64,000 bases of DNA from positions 28,177,018 through 28,241,017 of the forward strand of contig CM038708.1 in NCBI GenBank assembly GCA_021613375.1. The letters run 5' to 3'. Under the pieces are notes generated by a model. That model saw only the letters and a program-made list of their open reading frames with translations, ran no database searches and had not been told where the DNA came from. This stretch comes from Megaleporinus macrocephalus (Eukaryota; Chordata; Actinopteri; Characiformes; Anostomidae). Below, one piece after another: positions 46,026 through 57,846 of the stretch (positions are counted from its first letter, which is position 1; every line of letters starts with the position of its first letter). The position numbers were made by a program, and so were the translations under genes.

Positions 46026-46607
46026 CAGGGGTATTTAATTAGAATTCATTAAGGTCTATTCAGAGGAAATTTCCTCAGGCAGGTCCGGGCCGTTGTAAAT
46101 TTAGTGCCATGTCCTGTATACTTAAATAGCCTAGTATCAGCATCTTATGTCATTAGCAACTGAAAGACAAAACATATTACAAATAGCGTTTAGTATATTT
46201 CAACAAGATTTATTGTTTTAAATGCTGAACTGAATTAATGATTTATAAAATTTGTAATAATTGTTTTTTTTCTCACTTCAAGTAAAAAGAAGGGCTACAA
46301 AAAAGCAGAATGCTTTTTAAAAAGTGCATTTTAAAGTGCTTATTTATAGAGAAAGTAAAAAAAATGTGCGTCTTCTTGTTAACTCAGTTTCACAAATCTG
46401 AGCGCTTTTGATGATATTACAGCGCACGCGATTGGTCTGTGAGGTTACAGCGCCGCAAAACCCGTATACCGTAAAGACTAGAAACGTTCCGTCGCCTAAA
46501 AGAAACTGTTGAAATTAATTTGTTTTCAATATTTTATCGGTTTGGGTCCACATTGGACAATGCCTGGGTCTGAACCCAGACCGCGGTCCGCCTATTAGTG
46601 ATCCCTG
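46026..46607. mobile_element. non-autonomous hAT element with perfect 8-bp TSD
   Basis: Left end CAGGGGTATTTAATTAG, right end in reverse complement CAGGGATCACTAATAGGCGG. It is flanked by identical CCCTACAT repeats (46018-46025 and 46608-46615). It is 582 bp with no transposase frame. Its segment at about 46390-46500 recurs in inverted orientation at 52535-52650. Confidence 0.93.
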
Positions 46608-46914
46608 CCCTACATCATTTATTATACTGTTTCCCACAATACACCATAGAAATAGTGAACAATGCACTCTACTTACAGGCTAATGCCCCAGAATGCATAG
46701 CGGTTTATTCTAAATCACGGTGCGTCTTCACCTCTGTTAGAGGTCTAAAACAGGAGAGGATGACCAGTATACCGGACATGAAGTTATAACATGTCCATAA
46801 ATTTTTGTGACACGTTAGTTTTTTTAAATTTATGTACATGAAAGTACCTACAGAATAAAATCTTTAACAGGTAAATTTACAGTCATTCTAAAAAACATTA
46901 GAACATAAAAAATA

Positions 46915-49107
46915 ACATTACAGTGATGTAATTGAGAATACAGTGATATTATTTAGATTACAGTGGTGTTATTGAGATTACAGTGATGTAATTGAGATCA
47001 CAGTGATGTTATTTAGATTACAGTGATGTAATTGAGAATACAGTGATGTAATTGAGAATACAGTGATGCTATTTAGAATACAGTGATGTAATTGAGATTA
47101 CAGTGATGTAATTGAGATACAGTGATGTTATTGAGATTACAGTGATGTTATTTAGAATACAGTGATGTTATTGAGATTACAGTGATGTTATTGGGAATAC
47201 AGTGATGTTATTGAGATTACAGTGATTTTATTTAGATTACAGTGATGTTATTGAGATTACAGTGATGTTATTTAGAATACATTGATGTAATTGAGAATAC
47301 AGTGGTGTTATTCAGATTACAGTGATGTTACTTAGAATGCAGTGATGTAATTGAGAATACAGTGATGTTATTTGAATTACAGTGATGTATTGAGAATTAC
47401 AGTGTGTTATTGAGATTACAGTGATGTAATTGAGAATACAGTGATGTTATTGAGATTACAGTAATGTTATTTAGAATACAGTGATGTTATTTAGATTACA
47501 GTGACGTTATTTAGAATACAGTGATATTATTTAGATTACAGTGATGTTATTGAGATTACAGTGATGTTATTTAGAATACAGTGATGTAATTGAGAATACA
47601 GTGATGTTATTTAAATTACAGTAATGTAATTGAGAATACAGTGGTGTTATTGAGATTACAGTGATGTAATTGAGAATACAGTGATGTTATTGAGATTACA
47701 GTAATGTTATTTAGAATACAGTGATGTTATTGAGATTACAGTGATGTTATTTAGAATACAGTGGTGTTATTGAGATTACAGTAATGTTATTTAGAATACA
47801 GTGATGTTATTGAGATTACAGTGATGTTATTTAGAATACAGTGATGTTATTGAGATTACAGTGGTGTTATTGAGATTACAGTAATGTTATTTAGAATACA
47901 GTGATGTTATTGAGATTACAGTGATGTTATTTAGATTACAGTGATGTTATTTATAATACAGTGATGTTATTGAGATTACAGTGATGTTATTTAGATTACA
48001 GTGATGTTATTTAGAATACAGTGATGTTATTGAGATTACAGTGATGTAATTTAGAATACAGTGATATTATTTAGAATACAGTGATATTATTTAGATTACA
48101 GTGGTGTTATTGAGATTACAGTGATGTTATTTAGAATACAGTGATGTTATTTAGAATACAGTGATGTTATTGAGATTACAGTGATGTTATTTAGAATACA
48201 GTGATGTTATTTAGAATACAGTGATGTTATTTAGATTACAGTGATGTTATTGAGATTACAGTGATGTTGTTTAGAATACAGTGATGTTATTTAGAATACA
48301 GTGATGTTATTTAGATTACAGTGATGTTATTTAGAATACAGTGATGTTATTTAGATTACAGTGATGTTATTTAGAATACAGTGATATTATTTAGATTACA
48401 GTGGTGTTATTGAGATTACAGTGATGTTATTTAGAATACAGTGATGTTATTTAGAATACAGTGATGTTATTGAGATTACAGTGATGTTATTTAGAATACA
48501 GTGATGTTGTTTAGATTACAGTGATGTTATTTAGAATACAGTGATATTATTTAGAATACAGTGATATTATTTAGATTACAGTGGTGTTATTGAGATTACA
48601 GTGATGTTATTTAGAATACAGTGATGTTATTGAGATTACAGTGATGTTATTTAGAATACAGTGATGTTATTGAGATTACAGTGGTGTTATTGAGAATACA
48701 GTGATGCTATTTAGATTACAGTTATGTTATTTAGATTACAGTGATGTAATTGAGAATGTCATTTAGATTACAGTGGTGTTACTGAGATTACAGTGATGTT
48801 ATTTAGAATACAGTGATGTTATTGAGAATACAGTGATGTTATTTAGAATACAGTGATGTTATTTAGAATACAGTGATGTTATTTAGATTACAGTGATGTA
48901 ATTGAGAATACAGTGGTGTTATTGAGATTACAGTGATGTTATTTAGATTACAGTAGTGTAATTGAGAATACAGTGATGTTATTTAGATTACAGTGATGTT
49001 ATTTAGAATACAGTGATGTTATTTAGATTACAGTGATGTTATTTAGATTACAGTGATGTCATTTAGAATACAGTGATGTAATTGAGAATACAGTGATGTT
49101 ATAACAT
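46915..49107. repeat. 20-bp minisatellite, direct block 1 (about 110 units)
   Basis: The unit is ATTACAGTGATGTTATTTAG with recurrent variants (GAATAC for GATTAC, TTGAG for TTTAG, GTAAT for GTTAT, GTGGTG for GTGATG). There is no CpG and no long open frame. It ends at ATGTTATAACATAACAG where the unique inverted segment starts. Confidence 0.97.
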
Positions 49108-49110
49108 AAC

Positions 49111-49439
49111 AGTTGTTTTTTCGCTTTGAGGTTTGATAATTTTTAACAGATGCAATGCCCTGGTAAGGTAAAACCACATAACTTTATTTATGTCTCATAC
49201 AGTTCGACAAAGGCAGTTATTGCTGATATTGCTAATTTTCCTCACTTTTTAAAAAATTATTTTTATAAGAACGTGTCTGAAATGGTCCACTTGTCATTCA
49301 CTACATCACTACAGAGACTGTCTGTGTAGAACACTATATAGGGGAGCAGTGAGGGAGACAATATAGGATATTCAGATGACTTTTACATCTGAAACAAATT
49401 ATCCTGATCTTTTGGCGTATAAACAACCCGGAATAGTGG
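49111..49439. repeat. left arm of large inverted repeat (unique segment)
   Basis: 329 bp that is the reverse complement of 51649-51977 with 4 mismatches and no gaps. Both arms continue into minisatellite. It is not made of repeat units itself and carries no recognised gene. Confidence 0.95.
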
Positions 49440-49735
49440 AAAAATAACATCACTGTATTCTCAATTAAATCACTGTATTCTAAATAACATCACTGTAATC
49501 TAAATAACATCACTGTAATCTAAATAACATCACTGTATTCTCAATTACATCACTGTATTCTAAATAACATCACTGTATTCTCAATTACATCACTGTATTC
49601 TAAATAACATCACTGTATTCTAAATAACATCACTGTATTCTAAATAACATCACTGTAATCTAAATAACATCACTGTATTCTCAATTACATCACTGTATTC
49701 TAAATAACATCACTGTATTCTCAATTACATCACTG
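49440..49735. repeat. 20-bp minisatellite, inverted block (about 15 units)
   Basis: Reverse-complement units (AATAACATCACTGTATTCTA form). The order of variants matches the end of the right block read backwards, including the rare CAGTGATTTAATTG variant, but about six units are missing next to the unique arm. It ends at CACTGTATCACAGTG, where orientation flips. Confidence 0.95.
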
Positions 49736-51648
49736 TATCACAGTGATGTTATTTAGAGTGATGTTATGTTATGTATGATGTTATTTAGATTACAGTATTG
49801 TTATTTAGATTACAGTGATGTTATTGAGATTACAGTGATGTTATTTAGAATACAGTGATGTTATTTAGAATACAGTGATGTTATTTAGATTACAGTGATG
49901 TTATTTAGAATACAGTGATGTTATTTAGATTACAGTGATGTTATTGAGATTACAGTGATGTTATTTAGATTACAGTGATGTTATTGAGATTACAGTGATG
50001 TTATTTAGAATACAGTGATGTTATTGAGATTACAGTGGTGTTATTGAGATTACAGTGGTGTTATTGAGATTACAGTGATGTTATTTAGAATACCGTGATG
50101 TTATTGAGATTATAGTGATGTTATTTAGATTACAGTGATGTAATTGAGAATACAGTGATGCTATTTAGATTACAGTGATGTTATTTAGATTACAGTGATG
50201 TAATTGAGAATACAGTGGTGTTATTGAGATTACAGTGATGTAATTGAGAATACAGTGATGTTATTGAGATTACAGTGATGTTATTTAGATTACAGTGGTG
50301 TTATTGAGATTACAGTGATGTTATTTAGATTACAGTGGTGTTATTGAGATTACAGTGATGTTATTTAGAATACAGTGAGGTTATTGAGATTACAGTGATG
50401 TTATTTAGAATACAGTGATGTCATTTAGATTACAGTGATGTAATTGAGAATACAGTGATGTTATTTAGATTACAGTAATGTCATTTAGATTACAGTGGTG
50501 TTACTGAGATTACAGTGATGATATTTAGAATACAGTGATGTTATTTAGATTACAGTGATGTTATTTAGAATACAGTGATGTTATTTAGAATACAGTGATG
50601 TAATTGAGAATACAGTGGTGTTATTGAGATTACAGTGATGTTATTTAGATTACAGTGGTGTTATTGAGATTACAGTGATGTTATTTAGAATACAGTGATG
50701 TTATTGAGATTACAGTGATGTTATTTAGATTACAGTGGTGTTATTGAGATTACAGTGATGTTATTTAGAATACAGTGATGTAATTGAGAATACAGTGATG
50801 TTATTTAGAATACAGTAATGTTATTTAGAGTACAGTTATGTTATTGAGATTACAGTGATGTTATTTAGAATACAGTGATGTTATGTAGAATACAGTGATG
50901 TTATTTAGAATACAGTAATGTTATTTAGAATACAGTGATGTAATTGAGAATACAGTGATGTTATTTAGAATACAGTAATGTTATTTAGAATACAGTGATG
51001 TTATTGAGATTACAGTGATGTAATTGAGAATACAGTGATTTTATTTAGATTACAGTGATGTTATTTAGATTACAGTGATGTTATTTAGAATACAGTATTG
51101 TTATTGAGATTACAGTGATGTTATTTAGAATACAGTGATGTAATTGAGAATACAGTGATGTTATTTAGATTACAGTGATGTTATTTAGAATACAGTAATG
51201 TAATTGAGAATACAGTGATGTTATTTAGATTACAGTGATGTTATTTAGAATACAGTAATGTAATTGAGAATACAGTGATGTTATTTAGATTACAGTGATG
51301 TTATTTAGAGTACAGTAGTGTAATTGAGAATACAGTGATGTTATTTAGATTACAGTGATGTTATTTAGAATACAGTAATGTAATTGAGAATACAGTGATG
51401 TTATTTAGATTACAGTGATGTCATTTAGAATACAGTGATGTAATTGAGAATACAGTGATGTTATTTAGATTACAGTGATGTTATTTAGATTACAGTGATG
51501 TTATTTAGAATACAGTGATTTAATTGAGAATACAGTGATGTTATTTAGAATACAGTGATGTAATTGAGAATACAGTGATGTTATTTAGATTACAGTGATG
51601 TTATTTAGATTACAGTGATGTCATTTAGAATACAGTGATGTTATTTTT
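49736..51648. repeat. 20-bp minisatellite, direct block 2 (about 95 units)
   Basis: Same unit as the left block. The first units are scrambled (GTTATGTTATGTATGATG at 49760). From about 51110 to 51480 it shows a 60-bp higher-order period of three units, one with CAGTAATGTAATTGAG. Confidence 0.97.
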
Positions 51649-51977
51649 CCACTATTCCGGGTTGTTTATACGCCAAAAGATCAGGATAATTTGTTTCAGA
51701 TGTAAAAGTCATCTGAATATCCTCTATTGTCTCCCTCACTGCTCCCCTATATAGTGTTCTACACAGACAGTCTCTGTAGTGATGTAGTGAATGACAAGTG
51801 GACCATTTCAGACACGTTCTTATAAAAATAATTTTTTTAAAAGTGAGGAAAATTAGCAATATCAGCAATAACTGTCTTTGTCGAACTGTATGGGACATAA
51901 ATAAAGTTATGTGGTTTTACCTTACCAGGGCATTGCATCTGTTAAAAATTATCAAACCTCAAAGCGAAAAAACAACT
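51649..51977. repeat. right arm of large inverted repeat (unique segment)
   Basis: Partner of 49111-49439. Similarity stops sharply at AACAACT (51971-51977). Sixteen bases further on, the composite TIR element at 51993 begins. Confidence 0.95.
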
Positions 51978-52534
51978 AAATGTTGTGATGTACACACACT
52001 GACCACTTTATTAGGGACATGTACCTCGTATCTACACTCAATGCCCATTTTATGAGCTCCGCCCACAATACAGGAGGAGTTACAGACTGTAGTTCATCTG
52101 TTTCTCTGTATACTTTTTAAATCGCCCTTTCATCCTGTTCTTTAAGGGGGAAGGACCCTTTTAGAACCACCACAGAGCAGATGTGAGGTGGATCATTCTC
52201 AGCACTGCAGTGTTTCTGGAGTTTTTTAAACACTCACTGTCCACTCTGTTAGACACTCTTACCTTGCTGGTCAACCATGTGGAGGTAACGTCCGAGATGG
52301 AAGCTCATCTGTTGCTGCACAGTTTGTGTTGGTCATTCTCTAGTCCTTCATCAGTGGCCAGGATAGTTTCGGTTGGTGGACCTCTCAGTTCAGAAGCGAT
52401 GCTGAGGTGTTTAAACACTTCAGCAGTACTGTTGTGTCTGATCCACTCATACCAGCACTCATACCAACACCTCACATACTTACACACCACCGTTATCAGT
52501 GCTGATTTAATGTTGACAATGTTTATTTTAAGCA

Positions 52535-52650
52535 GCGGAACTTTTCTAGTCTGTACAGTATACAGGCTTTGCGGTGCAGTAAACTCACAGACCAATCGCG
52601 TGCGTTCTGATATCACCAAAGGCGCCCAGCCAATCAGATCTGTGCAGATT
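52535..52650. repeat. hAT-derived fragment shared with 46026-46607
   Basis: TTTTCTAGTCTGTACAGTAT and CTCACAGACCAATCGCGTGC match, in reverse complement, about 46390-46500 inside the hAT element. No hAT ends are visible here. Confidence 0.75.
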
Positions 52651-52701
52651 TGGGAGCACGGTGCACACACAGGCAAGGTACGAATCAAGAAGCAGCAGTT
52701 G

Positions 52702-52889
52702 GAGAATAAAGCGAGTCCGAGAATAAAGTGAGTCCGAGAATAAAGTGAGTCAGAGAATATAGTGAGTCAGAGAATATAGTGAGTCAGAGAATATAGTGAG
52801 TCAGAGAATAAAGTGAGTCAGAGAATAAACCGAGTCAGAGAATATAGTGAGTCAGAGAATAAAGTGAGTCAGAGAATAAAGCGAGTCAG
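52702..52889. repeat. 17-bp minisatellite, 11 units, AP-1 consensus in seven
   Basis: Unit GAGAATAWAGTGAGTCA, period exactly 17. TGAGTCA, the AP-1 consensus, is present in seven units (starting 52746, 52763, 52780, 52797, 52814, 52848, 52865). The other units carry CGAGTCC, TGAGTCC or CGAGTCA. Confidence 0.92.
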
Positions 52890-52989
52890 ATTGACTACAG
52901 TCTTTAATTGTTGGACAAGTAGATAAAATGGGGGTAGATGAGTTTAGAAACAAGGCTGGTGTACCTAATAAAATGGCCAGTGAGTGTAT

Positions 52990-55900
52990 ATTGTGTATAT
53001 CTAGTATAAAGACTATATATTGCCCACCCTTAACCACAAAAAAGAGAGGGAAGATGATGCCAGCCAAAACTCTCTTTTGGACAGCGATCAAGACTCTGCA
53101 TTGTTCCTTTAATGTTCCATCTTCGTTGAAAAAATCCCTTTTATCCATATTTTCCAGCTCGATGCCAAATAGAAGACGTTCTCAGAAGACGCACATTGAA
53201 TTGAGTTATTACGTCCACTGACAATGCTCTTTCTTTCTCTGACAGAGACATTCAGCTCCACTGCTTTAGAGCTACAGTTACCACATAGCTGGAGGCAAGG
53301 CGCTGGGAACTTCACAGCAGAGTCTTTCTAGTGGCGAACACTTCAGGGTATTCAGACCTCGTTTGAAGATGGTGTCTTTTAGGGTCTCCAGAAGTTGGTG
53401 CAGGTTTCACACTTCACAGTACGTTGTGGAATTCCAAACCAGGGCAATGTGACACCTTTAGAGTTACTTATGAAGAAACACATCCACGCCAAGTGCTCAC
53501 ACAGCTGCACCAGGCTTTTCTATATTAGGTGCTGCCAAGCGCCGGAGACCGCAACTGTTTTGGTTGGTGTGTCAGCGGAGGAGATGGAACGACACTTTCA
53601 GTAGTCGCACGAAAATGGCCGTACGCCAGAATGGAAGAATAAAAGGAGTGTGATTTATATTTATGCTGACTCTTCTTTAGGTGTCATAAAGGTTCACTTG
53701 CTGACTCTGTTCAACGGTTACTTATGAGAAGAAATCTAACTTAATTAATTAGAATTAATGAGTATAAGGGATCACACACTTATTATAAATAATTCTTCTG
53801 TTATTTCTTTTTTAGCGTTTAGACAGTGACAGTCTTTTTATCTTTTGTTTGCGAAACTCAGCGCAGTTGGAGCTGAACAATGAGAAATTTGGCATTCGTG
53901 GCTCCCAAAAATATTAACATCCAGTTTATTTCACTGCTGCGGTTAAGGGTAAAAGTTGTCCTGATGCCTTTTGTCCAAGGAAGCTTCGTACATGAAATAC
54001 AGTATTAATGCAGGATTTCACCTCACATGTACAAAGTACTAGTGTCTTGCTGTGGTTTCTACGAAATAGACCACTCAATGAACTATGAGCTATTTTTTAA
54101 CAAGTGGTAAATGGGCTTCTGTCTTCAAAGGAGGTTACTCATATATCTCCTTATAGTTGGCTTTTTGTTGATACATTTAGTCTCTCTAGAAGTACTGACA
54201 ATACTCACACTATACTCAGAAAAGAACATTATTTCTTTTAACGTCTAATCATAACGTATCGTAATGCTAATTATATTGCTGTTGTTGTATCTCCACGTTT
54301 GTGTGTAAATGTTTTATAAATATTTTTGTGTATAAATTTCATGATGAATGGACCAAAAGAAATGGCCTAAATCTAGTTGGAAAAAAAGTTTGGTTATGTC
54401 ACGTTAAGTATGCTTGTTCTTTCTGTTGTTATCATTTTGGAGATTTTTTCAGACATTGATAATATATTGCATGTCATGTTATGTTATGTTTTAGTGAAGA
54501 GTTTAGAGACACGCTGTCCATGGAGATACATGCTAACTAAATATTGAATTTAATACCAACAACACTGACCTGACTTGACACTATTTTGACTTTAGGATTA
54601 TAACATTGATTGCTTTGAATCAATATGAAAATGTTCACACAAATTTACAATACATTCTATGTATGTATGCATTTTCTTTGTGGAGGAAGAGTTCCTTCCA
54701 TCTCTTTTTAAACATATTTGAACATTTGAGCATGACTGTTTATAATGTACTTATTCAACAGAATGCATCAATAAACATGCATGCAATTCACTGGTATAGA
54801 AAAAGCTATTTATCTACCAGTTGCACAAACTGACTGGGTCCACAACAGCTTCAACTGTGTGATGTTGGAGGGCTTTTTTGCATGTACAGCCTGTTTCAAG
54901 TCTCCCCCGCCCCCACATTCTGCAGATTTTCTAGTGTATTGTTGAGTTCATGGTTGACTCAGTGATAGGAGGCTGCCCAAAGCAGTAAAACAGCCCAAAA
55001 CCACACAGCTGCAATTCGCCACTGCTCCAGAAGCCTTGTTCTTTATCCAACTCATCTCTTTCAAACCTCAATGGCTGCCTACTGTTCTTTTCTTACAGCA
55101 GAAACTTACTGACCTTCCATGTGCAATAGCGTTGTGCTCTTTCCAACACCTTCTCAGTGTAGACCTGGCTGCTTATGAAAGCATCATTGAGTATCTTTCG
55201 GTTTGATGGGACGGCTCTTAGACTGCCAGTGCAGAAGGCCATTGTTGTAGAATCTCTACAAATCTTAAAAATATGGATGATACATGGTATACTGGACAAA
55301 TTCACCTAAAGATGTGATTAAAACACAAATTGGCGTGAGTGATTTATCTTGCAAGAGTCTTTAAAAGAAAGCTCTAACGATATGATGTGTCAGGTTATCC
55401 CTGGAATTTATGATCACATGAACAAAACTGAAATTCATGTATGATCTGTATGGAGATATTATTTAATGCAAATTTAATGAAAAGCTGAATTTCCACATCA
55501 CGCCAAAGCAAAGACGTGTGTAGCATCTAAAGTTTTCCTCTTTTGGTTCTGCACTGCAGTTATGAGGCTAAAGAGGGAACAAGGCAACTATGTAAAGATT
55601 CAAACTAGCAATTTGCTCAATGCAAATTAGTTAATTGTAACATTCACCTTGTGGCTATTAGGAAAAGAGCAAGACTTACGTTTACATTTGCCAAACAAAA
55701 GTAGTTTGGTGAAAAGTCAGATAAACATAATATTCTATGCACCCCGGATTGAGACAGTCAGCTGAGATCTTTGGTTCTTTGCTTCTGGACTAACATGGTT
55801 AACAAACACTAGAAGTCAATAGTCATTTGAATGTTTACTTTAAATATATTTCCAACAATTTCTCTAAAGTTGCCACTTTGTAAAATTACTGCCCTCAGTG

Positions 55901-57840
55901 TAATACGCCTCGCTAAGCCAGTTTATGGAAGCCTTTAATGCACTACCAGAGATTAACTAACATAACATGAAAATTGAAACCCCCAGCTTAACCAATCACA
56001 GCAGACCATATAAGTTGTAAACCAATCAAATCACACCTGAGGCATAGTCTCTATCAACACTCGCTTTAACATGAGCGAGCTGCAGCTGGAGCAATAGACT
56101 CAAAATATATAATATAGAGGTTGACACAGTAAATAGTTACAGAGTGAGCTTATACACAATTACACTATATAGATTTGTGGCTAATTATGATCATTATAGG
56201 TGACTAGCCAGCTGGCTAACTTTGAGTTTCCATAAGTCAAAGAAAAACGGTTTCTGATGAAACGACTGAGACCGAACTGATCTGTAATCTGTGTAACTGA
56301 ATGATATATGTAGGACCAGTAGCTTATCTACGAGAGAGGACATAGCACTGCTTAACCTCAGTGCCTTGGCTTGATCTGTGTCTGTTGTAAGTGTAATAAT
56401 GGCATAGTGTTTAAGTCATACTGACTCTGTCAGATCTACTGGGATCCAGTTTGAACAAATAGCTATTTTTGATCTATTTTCTGGCTGTTGCTATGATAAA
56501 AGTTATGATCAACAGAGTTACAGGCTTGGACCCCCCACTCCTCCAACCATGAGCTTTTAGTGATGCTCGTGCTTGGCAACGTGATGACGTTTTGTGTATG
56601 GATATAGTTCACAGGCAATCATACTGTGCCTAAACCATTAAGGCTGTCTGTGCAAGCTTAATGGAAACCTGGGCAAGGCTTAAGTGGATTGAGAAACGTT
56701 TTAGGGACATGTATAGAGAAATGCTATGGGTGTCTATAGAAGTAATGCTTGTTAACATCTTTAGCTCGTATAATGAGCCAGAAAAGGTAAAGTTGGGTGA
56801 CAAACATGTCTTAGCTGATCGACTTTATATCAGACCCGAGTGGAACATTGTGTATGTTGGCTGTTTTTCGCTAAACCGCTTCTTTAACATAAGGATGATA
56901 AAACAGGCCCTTCATATGACTTTAATGTGACCCAATGCTACAATACATTAACATGCGTAGGTTCGCTAGTCATACAGCACCGAGGTTCTGCCTGTGAAAG
57001 ACTCTTCATTAAACACTGCTTTTCACAATTTGCTATTTTTGCCACCTGAATTCCAGGAAATGTCACCTTAAAGGATTTACGCAGTAATTAATGAAAGAAA
57101 CCTTCACACATTCCGCGGACTGCGGTGCTGCAGTCACAGATGTAAAAGCTCTTCCACAGTTCAGGCTATAAGTAGCTTTTAGAAATGAGGCTATTTGCCC
57201 ATTACAGTCAACAGAAAGTGGAGCCATTTCCATGACAACCCCACGATGAAGTCACTCCAGAGGAACTTAATTACTTTACTTTAGAGGCGTACTGTACATT
57301 GATATGGATGAATTCAAGCCACAGTGTACATCACTGAACATCTATTCTGTTCAATGCATCTAAGTGCTCAGCTCTCGACTCCTTTTCCTGCAGTACTCGT
57401 TCTGGATAGCAGAAAACGTTGTTATACAGTTCGGATCAATAGCACATGTACCACGCAGTAGAGACGCCGCACTTATAATATATACACGATGTACATGCAT
57501 TGTTAGGCTTTTGCATCAGATTGGAATTTGTTGTAAGCTTTTCTCTTGGTGTGAAATGAAGAGGGGAGACCGGTCTGTGATGTGAGGATACTTACTGAGA
57601 GTGCCCTTCAGAATGCAGTCTCAGCAAATACTGGTAAACACACACCTATATACACCCCTATTTTACAGCCTTCCACATGGATAACCATTATGTACTAGGC
57701 ATGAGGCAAATTCCTGAGCAGATTGAGCTCCCATAAAACATAGGATGTGCTAGCCACAAACATCGAGTGTCGTAAAGCATGTTTGTGACTGACCACTCAA
57801 GCGACTTCTTCCTTATTTTTCTACATAGACTGCAAAAAGA
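52990..57840. other. mixed flank sequence, no gene recognised
   Basis: 53000-53700 has the texture of repeat-derived sequence. 54340-54385 carries the GATGAATGGACCAA motif shared with about 3470 and 37003. 57050-57260 is a unique block with homeodomain-like GCAGTAATTAATG and a CCGCGG core, a candidate regulatory sequence. The small frames present lack splice context. Confidence 0.35.
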
Positions 57841-57846
57841 CATACT

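Larger units (their letters stand above)
51993..52986. mobile_element. composite TIR/foldback element with TA target site
   Basis: The left end CACACACTGACCACTTTATTAGG and the right end in reverse complement CACTCACTGGCCATTTTATTAGG start the inverted repeats, with TA at both flanks (51991-51992 and 52987-52988). The left part shares GGATCATTCTCAGCACTGCAG and GTTTAAACACTTCAGCAG with the foldback at 38409. The interior holds a hAT-derived piece (52535-52650) and a 17-bp array (52702-52889). The 182-codon open frame at 52183-52731 runs through these and is not a gene. Confidence 0.75.

Noticed and set aside
46915..51648. CRISPR-like or centromeric satellite array
   Set aside because: 20-bp units without spacers, and far shorter than nucleosome-scale centromeric monomers. 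It is best called a minisatellite.
52183..52731. 182-codon open frame
   Set aside because: It runs through foldback repeat sequence, a hAT fragment and the start of a 17-bp array. The same words recur at 38409-39215.
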